A stretch of 64,000 bases of DNA from Citrus sinensis (taxonomy: Eukaryota > Streptophyta > Magnoliopsida > Sapindales > Rutaceae). A model generated the notes under the pieces. That model did no database searches. It was not told where the DNA came from and saw nothing but the letters and a program-made list of their open reading frames with translations. The position numbers were made by a program, and so were the translations under genes. The stretch is taken from assembly GCF_022201045.2 (NCBI RefSeq), contig NC_068559.1, positions 27,783,501-27,847,500 on the forward strand, written 5' to 3'. The stretch's first letter is position 1; the number at the start of each line of letters is the position of its first letter. This document shows, piece after piece, positions 41,501 through 53,810 of the stretch.

Positions 41501-43047
41501 TTGCCAGAGTACCATATCAACATAGACTCATCCTAGCGCAGAATAGCACTCTGATTAGCTAGACGAGTATTAAGAATTCAATTTCTACTATTATTCTCCA
41601 CCATATTCAAATGCTAAAGGTTGCTTACCAAAGTTTGAAGCCCAAGCAACATAAATATTTTTCCACACAAAATGCAAATGCAAGTTATTTTGCCTTACAA
41701 CTTTGTAAACTCCATATTCTTGTAAGAATGACAAAAGTAATGCATTGGTCATCTTTATGTTTGAATTTGGAGGAAAATTCTTGGCCAAAAGAAAGCAAAG
41801 TATGAAAAATATGACGATTGAGTACCTATTTCCTTCTATTAAAAGCAAATAGAGATCTATCACTGCCTCTAGTATTGCTACTCCTTTATATCCCCTGCCT
41901 GAGTCATCTCTCTCCTCAAAGTTTTTTTTCTGAAAATAGTGATAATTTCTCTCTTCACCCGCCCAATTACACGCACAGGAAAATGGAAGAAAATAAACAG
42001 AGAGAAAAGGAAAAGGATTTTTCCATTTAAAGAAAAATGTTCCGGGTGGCCTAGGTCAGAACAATAGTGGGCAACTAAAAGAATAAAGGATGCAGTTATA
42101 TTAGTTATTCATATAAAACAAAGGAGCAGTTCACTGGACCATTCATATAATCTCACAAAAGGGTGATTTTCCTGCACTATTTAAGGACTTCTGGAAGATC
42201 ATTTTTTTCCTATCAGTGCCATAGTTTTTAACCCTAGTCAGTGGAAGGATTATCCAAACGGAGAAAACATACCAAGTAAACTTACATTTGAAAGATGGAA
42301 TGGACAGAATTTTGGTTTTCCTCTGCGCCCATACTTCAGCAAATATGCACCTTTCTTAAGCAATGTAATGGCCTGTAAATAAAAAATCACTATGCAAAAC
42401 AAAGGTGTTTCTTATAAAAGAATTTTATTAAAATGGTGAACAAATAGAGGAATGGTAAAATAAAGCTCATGAGTGAAGCTAAGACCCTCCTTGGATATGA
42501 ATTTGCTGATCAACTGCTTAATTTGCCCCAGTTTAAAATTGCAAATACTTTAATACCACCAATAAATGATAACTAGGAAGTAACATATACAGACTCACAA
42601 ATACACTTGGATAACCATTCTTTCCATAGAAGTAAGAATATGCACTTAGAGAAGAATACCGATGAACACGTTAAAAAACACCAGAGAATATAAGGATTAA
42701 TAGTTAGTGCCCAGTGCAATCAAAACATGAAAATCAAATCATCATTCAGTAAACTACAAGGTATTTGTTTTGACATACGACTTCCAAAATAAGCATACAA
42801 GCATCCAACTGCTCCACAAATTGGCTACTCTATACCTTTAGTGATTTCTCATGAAGCAGGAATGCTAATGTAATTAGAACCTAGCATTGAGAAGCAAATT
42901 TCAGAACACCCACATTTCATAAATAGAAACAGCACATTGCCTTTTGTTTATAAACCGATGGAGCAAAATTACGAAGATTACTTAAAGCAAAGTTAAAACC
43001 TGCTCGATTTCCTTCTCGGCTAGACCACCTCTCTGGGTTTCAGCCAT
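35571..43047 (-). CDS. PH-RCC1-FYVE-BRX domain protein (PRAF family)
   Basis: Nine exons on the minus strand: 43000-43047, 42286-42372, 41443-41532, 41123-41203, 40773-40937, 38563-40680, 37219-37365, 35875-36167 and 35571-35664. The joined frame gives about 1040 residues. Domains in order: PH (about 16-125; [19 protein letters not shown], then [10 protein letters not shown]), a serine-rich linker, RCC1 repeats (about 249-637; repeated WGxGxxGxLGHG and CGxxHT motifs), a FYVE zinc finger (about 641-701; [19 protein letters not shown]), a serine-rich region, a coiled coil (about 850-918) and a C-terminal BRX domain (about 983-1037; [31 protein letters not shown]). The PRAF family binds phosphoinositides and has been linked to Rab-type GTPase exchange and membrane-associated polarity. 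Usual length is about 1000-1100. The penultimate exon is triplicated (see 36001-36540); the exon list uses the copy that leads to the BRX domain, which may not be the one most often spliced. Confidence 0.9.
36001..36540 (-). repeat. Triplicated exon segment within the PRAF-type gene
   Basis: Three near-identical copies start at 36001, 36187 and 36363 (spacings 186 and 176 bp). Each encodes [20 protein letters not shown] and what follows, down to SAQQ. Copies 1 and 3 retain the intron 3' end and acceptor (TATTACAG before TTGAAAAAG). Copy 3, met first by the spliceosome, runs after SAQQKLSDT into a TAA at 36357-36359. Copy 2 has lost the original acceptor but has a new AG (CAG before AGGGCTGAA, exon edge 36344) in the correct phase, and reads in frame through the leftover intron end into copy 1 ([14 protein letters not shown]). 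Only copy 1 continues to the BRX part. Confidence 0.93.
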
Positions 43048-43867
43048 TCAAGGTGACGCCCATATGTAGAACCAATACCCATTTGAACAACCTCTGATTC
43101 TAATGTATAGCATATCATAAGCAGCCAATGTTTAATTCTTCATGACCCACAAAGTTACAGAAAAAAGGAACTCAGCCCAGCAAGCTTCTAAGCTAGACAG
43201 CTTAGAAATGCAAATGAATGAATGATAATTCCGTCATCTATCCCATAATAACTAAGGAGCCTCAAAATTCTAACTTTCAGCCAAAACCCTATCAATACAA
43301 GAATGCCGAACTAACAGAACCTCAAAAGGCTCGAGTCATCAATTTCCAGCTTGCGAACAGCTAAATCACTTCTTAATAAATGGAAGAACCCTAGAAATTT
43401 GTGAACACTTTTGAATTTGACAAAGAACACTTCAAATCTCGTACATTTAACATGATTCCAAGCGCGTTGACTATAACAACAATGGCGATTGAATTAACCT
43501 AAATTGCGAGCAGAATACACAAACCCGAGAATATTAATTGTCTTTTGTATACCAAATGACGCCGCTGAACTCGTAAAAAAAAAGGTGGGAGAATCTTGAA
43601 TCTCGATTCAGAGAGGCGGAGGTGAATGCGCGCTTTGAAAATTGTGAACGAAAGAAGAAACGTAGCTGCAGGGCTTGTTAACGTGCGCCTACCCCCTTGA
43701 ATATATTTTCTGTTGTTACTATTATTCTCCTCTCTACGAGGGAGCTGTGTTTCAGCAAATTTCGTTATGTTTGAGTTGGTGAATGCCATGTCAGCAACCG
43801 AAATCTCCCGGATGGCGATTGTTGGAGAAAAGAATAAAAATAAGAAATTATAAAATTAAATTTGTTT

Positions 43868-43937
43868 GGAGACACGGGGTATCGATCCGGGTTCCGCTCG
43901 CATGCTTAGCGAGCCGCGAGCGCTCTACCACCAAAAG
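43868..43937 (-). tRNA. Degenerate tRNA-Ala(AGC)-like sequence (pseudogene)
   Basis: On the minus strand, TGGTAGAGCGCTCGC (D arm, A box), CTCGCTAAGCATGCGAG (anticodon arm with AGC) and GGATCGATACCCCG (T loop and stem, B box), ending GTGTCTCC, match plant tRNA-Ala(AGC). Defects: about 7 extra bases (a partial repeat of GCTCGC) between D arm and anticodon arm, A instead of the invariant U at position 33, mispaired T stem, and an acceptor 5' strand that no longer pairs. It is almost certainly not functional. It stands about 820 bp upstream of the PRAF-type start codon. Confidence 0.6.
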
Positions 43938-44782
43938 CACTTATAAGAAAAGCGTGGGTTAGAAGTTTTTTTGTATAATGGACTCAAATGCTTTTTCCTA
44001 ATTCCTCCCAAGTATTCACACTTCTTTTGCCTCCAAAGAAATGTGTCCTCCGTTGGAAGTTCTGAATTCTGAAGCTCGCATATTGAGTGTGCTGATTATT
44101 TTTAGAAAACCAATATTGTCTATCTCAGGCGCAATTGCTTGAGGATTCTGAGTAAAAGCAATGCACAAGCTGTGCGTGAGAATGGGAAAAAATTAATCCT
44201 GGGACATGACAATTTATACGCTTGGGTTTAATTTTCTTCAATATCTCACCTCCAGTTTTCACTAAAATGACTTTCAACAATGTAAGAACAGCATGGTTCA
44301 AAAGAAAATGTGTATAGAACCATATGTGAGAGTTGGATGAGATTAACCCCATTTGCATTGCTTGATTCAACGGGTTGAATTTTCTCCAACAACTCAATTA
44401 TGGTTATCACGGGAGTAATTTTTTTGCTTCAGCTAAGCAATTCTCAAGATTATCAGATTCACGCATGCTTCATTTTATCAAACTTTGCCAATGGCCTAAT
44501 TGGTTGCCAAGATGGGAGTTAATGTCTTTTCTGTTTTTATTCCTGCCATTGAACGTTTTTATATTAATATATTGTAGATAAGAGTAATGAATTCTTGCAC
44601 CATTTTGCCTGAAAGAGGTACAATGCTAAGCAGAATCAAATTAGCAAGCCAAGCAGTGAGAAGAGACACTGTGTCCCAATAGCCAACGGTGACAGAGCAT
44701 TTCGTTCTTGAAGATAGGTACTATCACTAAGGGTAGCATTTTCCATCGCAATACAACTGAAAACGTCAATGGATACAGAAGT

Positions 44783-45916
44783 TCAATATCTATAATCATC
44801 ATCAAAGATCATGTAATTGTTGCTCTTCCTGGATCTTTCTTCTCTTTCAGTCTGCAAATAAAACAAATAATTATGATCCTGAAGTGTTAAATTTGGACAA
44901 TATAACAGCGGGAATCAGAGCAATGGCTACCCTTCAACTTATTAGTCCTATAGACACTAGACTCATAAGACTGTCTCATATATTTTAGCCATTACCTTTG
45001 CAATAAGCCTTTCAAATGACTCAGTTCCATGCTCTTGCATGTACTTTTCGGCAGCAGTAAGAATGTCATCTTGTTGTCTGAAGATATTCTTCTTCCGCGG
45101 TACATACCATATTTTAGAGCTTGCACTTTGTGGGTTCATGTAGAAAGGTCTAACGAAGTGCCGATATACATATGCTGCCCCATTGAATTGTGGTAAAACC
45201 AGCCAGCACGAAAAAATCAGCTTAGCATAAGGCCATATGGTGATCCTGCAGACATTAAGAAGCCGGAAATTAAATAAACATATCTAAAAATTCTCTGTAG
45301 AGAAAATTACCACACATGTTTAGGGCTTAAATATGATTGCTCAAAAAAAAAAAAAAACCAATACCAAGTTAATTATTCGGCAAATTTATCAAATGACAAG
45401 CACATATTTCAAGGAAAAAAAAAGGTTTCAGAACCATATAAAGCAGGCTTACAGTTCAAGGACTTTAGCGAAAGTGAGTTCAAAGAGTGTGATCATTGAA
45501 TAAAGAACCCAATAAGTAAGCCATTGCTGGTCATCGGAAGCAGATCTTGCCTCTATAGCTTTAATAGAAGCATGTCTGTTAAAAATAACACAACCCATAT
45601 AAAAGTTTGGCTTCAAATTCAATTACATCACATTATAGCTTAAGGTAGACAAAAAAATAACCAACTTACAGAGGATAAACAAGAGTAACCACAGGCCTGC
45701 AAACAAAAACCACGAATTTGACTTAGTGCAGAGCAAAACAAGCACAATAATTGAATTAACCATTAAGCGTAACATGTACATTATATATCTAATTTTTGAG
45801 ACTAAATTCAATCAAGAACTGCTAAGACAGTAAAAAGAGACATACAACGCAAGAACATCGAAGTTATTAACAACAACTTGGAGAAAATTATTATTATTAG
45901 AACCACGAGCACCCAT
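44783..45916 (-). CDS. HVA22-like protein (TB2/DP1 family)
   Basis: Five exons on the minus strand (45846-45916, 45670-45696, 45453-45575, 44996-45245 and 44783-44851) give 179 residues, the normal HVA22 length. After MGARGSNNNNF and NFDVLALPVVTLVYPL the TB2/DP1/HVA22 domain follows (about 20-115) with hydrophobic hairpin segments, SDDQQWLTYWVLYSMITLFE, then KLIFSCWLVLPQFNGAAYVY and HFVRPFYMNPQ. These proteins shape tubular ER as reticulon/Yop1-type hairpin proteins; barley HVA22 is induced by ABA and stress. The second exon is only 27 bp, and YPLHAS replaces the usual YPLYAS. Which HVA22 subgroup (a/c-like or other) cannot be settled here. The gene lies upstream of the PRAF-type gene in the same orientation. 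Confidence 0.93.
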
Positions 45917-46850
45917 CAGTTGCTTCAAGTGTCTTCCTTTGTTTGTCTGGCTCTTTTGTGCGTAAAAACGTAAAAACTTAGATACCAACTCACTAAACAA
46001 TTTAAAGTGCGAAAGGTGGGAACTTAAAAGCAGAGAAGGAAGGCAGAAAGCAGAATAGGAAAAGTAGATAAAGCGCTCTCTATATAACACTAATTGGAAA
46101 CACAATTTGCGGAGAATCTAATGTTACGTTGCACAAGGACAGAGGCACCGAATTTTTTAATTTTATCTCGTACGCAGCTACCACGAGAGCTTCCACTCAA
46201 ATGCATCAATCATTGCTTGCCACGTCAGGAATAGCACATACGATGGCGCTTGTGTTTGATGTGGCAAATAAATATATGTTAACCTTCTGAGTATTAGGTG
46301 CGATGGAGTTTACAGGACCAAGAGCCTCGAAGTGATTTTTCCTGGCAAGTTTGACGAAATTGAACAAGGGGACCCTGAGGCTCGATCCCCAAAAATCTGA
46401 TTTCAGCCCAACTTTTTTCTTTGGCCCTGCGGATATGACATATGAGCCACTGTTCTCACCTCTTTTTGAGTTGTTTGTCGCTGTTATGATGATGCAGATG
46501 ACACGGATTTAAAGCTACTACTGTTTGTGAAATTATTAAGAATTATTGCTTGTGGGTGGTGTCGAATGCTAATTCCTACTTTTTGGTTTATGTAACTAGC
46601 CAAAAAATCACAGCCTCCATCTATATATCTTGAATTGTTTATGTATGTATCAAACAAAACAAAACCAAACAAAGAGTCACACAGAATTCACTAATGTTCT
46701 GTTTTGACTAACGAAGGCCAGCCATACTAAGGTCCGCGCAATGCTACCACATACTTGCATTCGTTTCCGAGCCCTTAATATATGGATTCAGTGCAAGTAG
46801 TAACCAATGCAGCAATGTAGCACATGCAAAATTCTGCATGTTCGAAGAGC

Positions 46851-47258
46851 ACACAATTTGATAGGAAAAAATAATGTAATTAATTTACAGAAAGCTTGAT
46901 GCATCTCTCATGCATGAGTTAACTATACATATAATTGATGAGTATAGTTTACTAATATATGTTGTTCTTATTCTCTGACTGAGAGGAAGAAAAAAAAAAG
47001 AAAAAGAAAAGATAATGTGCATTTGTCCCTGCGAGTGTGCTTGACCGTTAAACAACGTTGAAGTTTACACAATTTGATAAGAAAAAAAAAATGTCATTAA
47101 TTTACAGCAAACTTGATTAAAGCATATCTCAGGCATGAGTTAAAAGAATCTACATATACATATAATTATTGATGAGTGCAGTTTACTACTATATATTGTT
47201 CTTATATATTCTCTAATTAATTAGAGAATAAGAAAATGATAATGTGCATTTGTCCCTA
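46851..47258. repeat. Diverged tandem duplication, period about 216 bp
   Basis: Two copies (about 46851-47038 and 47067-47258) share, in order, ACACAATTTGATA, TTAATTTACAG, CATGAGTTAA, ACATATAATT, TTGATGAGT, AGTTTACTA and AATGTGCATTTGTCCCT. Several indels separate them. Confidence 0.8.
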
Positions 47259-48084
47259 GGAGCGGTTCGACCCTTACATAACTTAGGCGGTTGTCCAAAG
47301 CCCGCTATATATGAAGGTCCCACATTTATATTAAATTATTATTTTGTATAAAAAAATAAATTTGAATTATAAAATAATTATTATTTTTAATTATTTTTTC
47401 CTAAATAAATTATAAAATCCCTATAAAGTCTATTTAATGTAATACTTTATAGCCTTAATTTTCTACAAAACCATTAAAATTATTAGTTTCAATCCTACAA
47501 TATGTCTATTTTATCATTAGAATTAATATTTTATAATTTAAAAATTATATATTCCTTTTAAGCCTCCATAAAAAGTCCCACATTTTGTAACTTATCCATT
47601 AAACTTTTTTTCTCCAACAAACCAAGAGACAATATGGTCTTGATGCCTAAAAAAGAAAAAAACAGTTTCCTCTACTTTCTCCTTGAGAAGAAAAAAAATT
47701 CTAAAAGTTTTCTTTAATCTCCATGGTTATCTTTGTTTTCTATGGTTATTGGTCACTGCTCAAATTCCCAAATAAATAAAGATAAAGTTATTTTGTGATT
47801 TCATCGAAAGTTTTAAATTTTATCTTTTTATTTTTCTCTTAATTAATTTGTGTTATTTACCTTTTCTTATTTGTTTTTAAATTATTCTTATGTTAATCTA
47901 CTACTACTACTATTATTATTATTATTATTATTATTTTGTGTGTACTTGCTTTATCTATAGTTTGTGTTATTTACCTGAAGTCTTCTATTCATTTATTCTA
48001 TTTCCTCAGTCTTCTATTCATTTATAATATTCTATAGCTTGAAGAAGAATCATCAACAGAAACAAAGAAATGAAATGAACTTAC

Positions 48085-48261
48085 CACATAAGGTGGGGTA
48101 GCATACAATTGGTCAGATTCAGGATTTGCGTCCATGTCAGTAGCTCATGGAAAAAAACCTTGCAGTTCAAGCTCCGGCTTCATAATTATTATTATAACTT
48201 CTTGCAATTCTATGTATGAACCTCATTTAGAACTTACAGTCACCTCATCATTGATGGCCAT
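48085..48261 (-). pseudogene. Exon-like relics with good splice donors
   Basis: On the minus strand, 48238-48261 reads MAINDEVT followed by a donor GTAAGTTC, and 48085-48135 reads MDANPESDQLYATPPYV followed by GTAAGTTC. Joining them through the nearest acceptors puts a TGA in frame, and no downstream exon was found. They may be the 5' remains of a lost gene or chance. The family is not recognised. Confidence 0.25.
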
Positions 48262-50472
48262 GCTTGTCTATACAATCAGAAATTAATTGACTCAAATCAA
48301 GAAGAGTAATGAGCAATGAATAAGCCTGTGCATGTGCAAGAATACAAATACCAATATGTACATGCCCCCGGCTGTATTCATAAAGGATAAAGCCGGCTAG
48401 CTAAGAAGCGCATAATGGCACCAGAACCCACTGTGTTTCTGTTGAGTTTGTGCAGTTATAAACCTTCTGATAAAGTTAATGAAATTAACGCAACGTACGT
48501 ATTCACAATTTCATCTGCCTTATGAAGGGATTTGTAAATTCTTCATTTAGTGCACATGCACAAACAATCACAGAAAAAAGCCAAAAAAAAAAATGGTGAA
48601 TCAGGTGCTACGGCTAGCATTTACAATGTTATTACACTTCTTTTCTTGATTTGAACTATACACACAAGTCAACAAAAAGAAATTCTGTTGAATTTCTCAA
48701 AATACAATTACTGAGTAGCGTACGGGATGAGAATTCAATTATAGTTCAGTGGCACATGGTATATGCAACCATTCTCTTCATGATCCTTTAATTATAACAT
48801 TCCGATCAAATTTAAGTTAATTTGTTTTTCATGAACTAGATTTAATTATAACAATGTGAACAAAAGAGGAGCTAATAAGAACTGCAACTACTGTTAGGCG
48901 CAGAATGGTATACAGATTATAAATTTATAATAACATAGGACTAAAAACGCATGTCCTTGGCGATGAGTAATACTAAAACCCTACTTCACTTAGAAATTAC
49001 CTCAACCATAATTGAATTACGCTAGCCCAAACATTACGATAAGCTAGTGAATTAACTCTTGGTAATTACTTATTACTATTATGATTTAATTTCCATTTGG
49101 ATGTAAGTTATTGGCAAGGGAAGATAGCAATATATCAGAATTTGAGTGTATAAACCATAGACATATCAATCCGTATTAGTCCGTGCACTCAAATGCGCCA
49201 TATATCATAAGCCATTTTCCCCCCAAGTAACATCTAGCTTTTGTTTGTTTTATTTCTAGCTACCCTGGCCCGATCAAACTACTCAATTAATATAAATCAA
49301 TGAAAGGTGGATAGCAATCGAAAATACAAGATAAGTAAACACCGATCGAGGGAACAGACATACATCATAACATCTAGCATAAAAAGAGATTGCCACACTT
49401 TTGTTAACAAATTAGGGTTACATTACTCTATAAGGTTATAAATTTTCTAATGCAGAAAGCACGCCTTTGAAGGGAATTAAATTATTCAAGTTGGAAAGGC
49501 AGCCTTTTTAAAAAACTTTAATTAGTGAATTTATTCATGGAGAATTATATATACATATATAAATCATTCACTGGTGACCATAACAAAAAAGTAAGCCAAC
49601 GACTGATATAATCTTAAACGTCCATGAAGTCCCACTACTCGGATTGCCTGTCACACACATTACACAAATTAAAGAAAGAGTTCGGACGATCCAACTAGAA
49701 TGACCCACTTTAAATTGATGAACGGTTCAGAGATAATAAATAATAAATATTTTGGATACTGCAGGTATGTAAGTGTCTTTAATACCAAGTTACCAGCCAT
49801 CGATAATCAATCTGTGTATAAATCGTCATATATAAGTAGATGAAAAGGCGGGGGACTGATCGTCTTGCTAGTCAGTGTGTTTACACATTAGTTCTTAGGC
49901 AATGCCAACCTGATCCTAGAGCAACCTGGAAGATTAAATGTGTGATTGTGTGTGGGCTCCTCCAACCTATTATTATTATGCATACATAGGCTGGAAAAAA
50001 TCACAAAGATGCAGAAAGATCATAACGGAAGCTTTGTTTTGAGCCATAAACTGCGACAATGAGTTTGTTAAACCTAACAAGCATCTAAGGACAAGTTATT
50101 ACAAGTAACAATGCAATAATATTGCATGCATATTAGTTTATATGTTTCTTGAAGCCAAAATTTTGTTATGGATAATCTTCAAATATTAACTAACTAATTG
50201 TGACAAAACACTGTTTAGTCACACCAGGATAAAAAAAATTGACTAATTAAAGTTCCTAGCAAAACCTGTCAATTTCGTGTGCTAGTATTCTCTTATCAAA
50301 CCCTAAATTTTCATTTAATTAATATTCCTGACAACAAAATCAACTACCAAACTCAATCAAAGCAATCAAACTTGCTCTACACTGTTGCAAAATGCACATT
50401 AATTATGTATATGTAGCTAAAATAATTAAACAAAACACGAACGTGATTAAAGCAAGCCATACATCGATGAAA

Positions 50473-51657
50473 CTAGGAATGGTGACTGGTTGAATCTTGG
50501 CCGTCATCTCCTCCTGCTCCGTGGTGTGGATGTGACGCGCATGCCGGAGACTCCGAAACGGCGGCACCCGAAATGTTCCTATACGCATTGAGCGCTGCAA
50601 GCATTCCTAAATGGCTATCAGTCCCACCACTAGAACCAATTCCCGAACCCAATTGCTGTCCCGGCAAAAGAGCCATCGGAGTTGGAAGGTTCACAAAATG
50701 CACCCCACCACTAGACATTGAACCCCTATACATATTACTGTTACTAACAGAAGGAAATGTCCACATGGACTCACCAGCTCCGCTCATAACTTGGTTATTA
50801 CTAGGATTTGTCATCATCCAAAATGTCGCCGGAATCGTGCTGTGACTGGCCGGAATAGAGCCGGTGCTGGATTGAACCAGGTAACTCCCCATCTGATTAT
50901 TTTGTGACAATTCTTGGTCTGGCCTTCGCTTTCTCCCCATACCAGTATCCGCCTCAGACACATCTAAGCTCGTTGTAGTAGTAGCTATCGTATTATTATC
51001 ACGTAACTCTTGCTTATTACTTTGTAACATAGCATTCACATTACCACCAGTTAAAGGAAAGCTCAATGAGTTGCAGTTATTATCAATTAGAGTTCTCTCC
51101 CATTCACTTCTCATATTTCTCATCAATTGTTGGGAACCGAAATTTGGATTGAAATAAGTGTTCCTCAAATGAGTAGCCGACATACTTGAGCCTGAGCTCC
51201 TAAGAGATATATTAAGTGACGTGAAATTGGCAGGGATAGTACCTGTGCCAGTGGCGGCAATGACAGCTGGCTCGGCTTGTTGAAGCAACCATTCTATGGT
51301 TTCACCGTCAGATTTGTGACCAAGTTCTCGAGTCAACTGAAAAACCCTAGCTGCACAAGCTGCTGGCATGCGGATCCGGCGGCCGCGCCCTTCAACTTTC
51401 GTGTGCCTGTCTTTTGTTGATGTTCTTTTCGGAACAGGTTTCTTTGCTGCCGCTGCTGCGGATGACTCAGAGAAGCCTTTTGAGCTTTGTTCGTTGACGT
51501 TGTTGTCGTCATCGATGCCGCCGGCGATTCTTGTTGTTAAAGAAGGAAAGCCGGAGCTGGAGAAGGAGCATGAAGCTTCCTGTTGTTGGCTTTTCTCTAG
51601 AAGTTGTAAGGGGAAATTAGGCCTGCGGATCCCATTTTTATCATCCATATTGATCAT
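50473..51657 (-). CDS. Class I TCP transcription factor (TCP14/TCP15-like)
   Basis: A single exon of 394 residues with ATG at 51655-51657; the Met at residue 4 is an alternative start. The TCP domain (about 79-135) has the basic part [20 protein letters not shown] and two helices joined by a loop ([20 protein letters not shown], then [20 protein letters not shown]); the short basic region marks class I (PCF). The flanking RPNFPLQLL near the N-terminus, [15 protein letters not shown] after the domain, and the C-terminal [25 protein letters not shown] and [11 protein letters not shown] blocks resemble TCP14/TCP15. These nuclear factors bind GGNCCCAC/site II-type sites as dimers and promote cell proliferation in young organs, seed germination and immunity. 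Serine/alanine- and histidine-rich disorder covers the ends. Intronless structure is usual for the family. Confidence 0.95.
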   Translation of the reverse strand: MINMDDKNGIRRPNFPLQLLEKSQQQEASCSFSSSGFPSLTTRIAGGIDDDNNVNEQSSKGFSESSAAAAAKKPVPKRTSTKDRHTKVEGRGRRIRMPAACAARVFQLTRELGHKSDGETIEWLLQQAEPAVIAATGTGTIPANFTSLNISLRSSGSSMSATHLRNTYFNPNFGSQQLMRNMRSEWERTLIDNNCNSLSFPLTGGNVNAMLQSNKQELRDNNTIATTTTSLDVSEADTGMGRKRRPDQELSQNNQMGSYLVQSSTGSIPASHSTIPATFWMMTNPSNNQVMSGAGESMWTFPSVSNSNMYRGSMSSGGVHFVNLPTPMALLPGQQLGSGIGSSGGTDSHLGMLAALNAYRNISGAAVSESPACASHPHHGAGGDDGQDSTSHHS

Positions 51658-53304
51658 GAATATACTTTTTTTTTTTGTATTTTAATTTTTTTTCACTAGT
51701 ACATCTGCAAATTGACCTTCAGCTTAGGTCACTTGGTGGCCAGCCCAGTGGGTCTCTTTCTTTCTTTTTTTTTCCCCCTTTGTGTGAATGCTACTGTGAC
51801 CATGAAAAATCAATTCCTGGCAGCTGAGTTTTTTTTTTTTTTTTCTATAATGAGAGAGAAAGGGATAAGGAGAAGAGGGAGGCCAAGAAGCTCTAAGCAA
51901 CAATAAAAATGAGTGAGAATTATAAGGGGTGGGCTACGAAACTGATTAGTTTTTTCTTAGGGATTTGTTTGTAATTTTGTGCAAAATTATTTTTTGTTTT
52001 GGTGGAGTCTTCTCTTTTTATTATTGTGGTTGGACAGTCCCTTGATTCAGACTCCACGTGCGGTGCTCTTTATCATTCAATCCATAAAGACAGTGGTGGA
52101 CCTGGTGTGGGGCCCAGCTTCCAAGTCAAAAAACTGAAAGAAAGAAAGAAAGAGAAAATATTATCAATCAAGTGGGTCCCATATCATTCATGTAATCATG
52201 CTCTTTTGCCTTTGCACTTGGCGCCTTTTCCTTTCTTCATACCATGGCTTTCACATTTTGCTAACTTCCTAAAATTTAGGGTTTGCCAATGTGTGTTCCT
52301 TGAAAATCTGAACTGGTGTTACATTAATGAAAGATGAACTCATGTTGGATCAATATTGCTAAAATTTAATTATTTTCAACTTTGACTTTATTTCAATTTG
52401 TGTTATTACATTACATTAGACTATTGAATTGGAGGGGCCAAATTTGATTTGCCTAAAAAATGGGCTTCCATTTGGATTTGTGATTTCTCTTTATTTAGTT
52501 TGTACATGTACTCATTTAATATGATATTGGTGACACTAAAATATATTTTTAGCCTTTTTTTGGGTTTTACCTAAACTGGAAAGGCAAAAAAAAAAAAACT
52601 AAATTTGAAAAGCCATTAACTAAAAAAAAAAAATTGACGAAGTGTATTGCCCACGCCGTTCTCTTTGTGGCACCAAAAGCAAAAAGTATTTGTCCTTATA
52701 ATTTTTTTACTGGCTATGTACTTTTATTAATATAGTATATATTATAGTTCAGAGTTATTTATTTTTTACTACTTTAAATATTATACTTACTATATAATAA
52801 ATTATTATTACAAGAAGTATAGGTATCTAACATTTTATTACTACATCTTTACAAAACTTTATACTTTATTATATTTTGGTAAAATTTTATATTTTACTAC
52901 ATTTTGGATGATATAAGATGAGAGGAAAAATAGATAAAAATGAGCAAATCCGGTAAAGGATGTTACCCACACAATGATATTTATACGTATTTAACTGGTA
53001 CATTACATGGATCTAATTATGACGATTTTAAACAACTTAGTATGAGTCGTCAATCAACTAATTGAGGTTTCATTCAATTCATTATGAAAATACCATATTT
53101 ACCATCTCCCATATCATCAACTAGTTTCATTAGTTGCATATGCTGACATGCATGGTTCTTTAAGATCAACTGAGATGATGTTCGATTATTAATTACCCAC
53201 AAATTTTTTTTAATGAATATTGGTATTTTATGAAAAAAAAAATTAAACACCGTGACTTGGATTTTGAAGAAGAGAATCATTAATTCTCTTTGACGGAATA
53301 CTAA
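51658..53304. other. TCP gene upstream region and intergenic DNA
   Basis: The leader side has long T runs and pyrimidine tracts. Short plus-strand ORFs here show no motif. No repeat structure was found before the MITE at 53305. Confidence 0.5.
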
Positions 53305-53577
53305 GGGTGTGTTTGGAATTGAGGTATTATAACTTTTAAGCTACAACTGCTGTGGAAAAAAAGTTGTAAGTATGAAACAAAAGTTAGTAATATATGGTAA
53401 ATGTAAATTTTAAATAATAATTTTGATAAAATTATTAAAGATATAATAGATTTTTCATTATACAAGTGAAAAATCATATCAACATAACTTTTAAATTACA
53501 GCAGTTAGTGTTTAACAAACACTTTAATGTTGTAACTTTTAAGCTACAGTTGCCCAACCTCAATTCCAAATGCACCC
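53305..53577. mobile_element. Tourist-like (PIF/Harbinger) MITE, 273 bp, TAA target duplication
   Basis: Left end GGGTGTGTTTGGAATTGAGG; the right end in reverse complement is GGGTGCATTTGGAATTGAGG, so 18 of 20 bases match. Inner copies of ACTTTTAAGCTACA lie in opposite orientations relative to the ends. TAA stands directly outside both ends (53302-53304 and 53578-53580), the classic 3-bp target of PIF/Harbinger elements. No coding capacity. Confidence 0.88.
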
Positions 53578-53810
53578 TAAAGTGAGAATAGATCACGCAT
53601 ATAGTTTATACATCAACAAATCTTTCTGAAGAATTTCGAGTCAATATACTCAACACTTTTTAGCCACACTGCACAAGATATGTCAATTCTGAAACCTGCA
53701 TTTCAAACTTTTTCTGTTTTTTTTTACATTATTTTTAAATACCAATTTGTCATAGAAGGCTTATGACCCAACACATGTTTATATCTTCGTCATATGTACA
53801 TTCAAGCTTA

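Larger units (their letters stand above)
45917..50472. other. Long intergenic region between HVA22-like and TCP genes
   Basis: Apart from a diverged tandem duplication (46851-47258) and exon-like relics near 48085-48261 (listed separately), I see AT-rich DNA with an (ATT)n tract near 47910-47935. No larger ORF, tRNA or clear transposon ends were found. The first part is the HVA22-like promoter. Confidence 0.5.
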
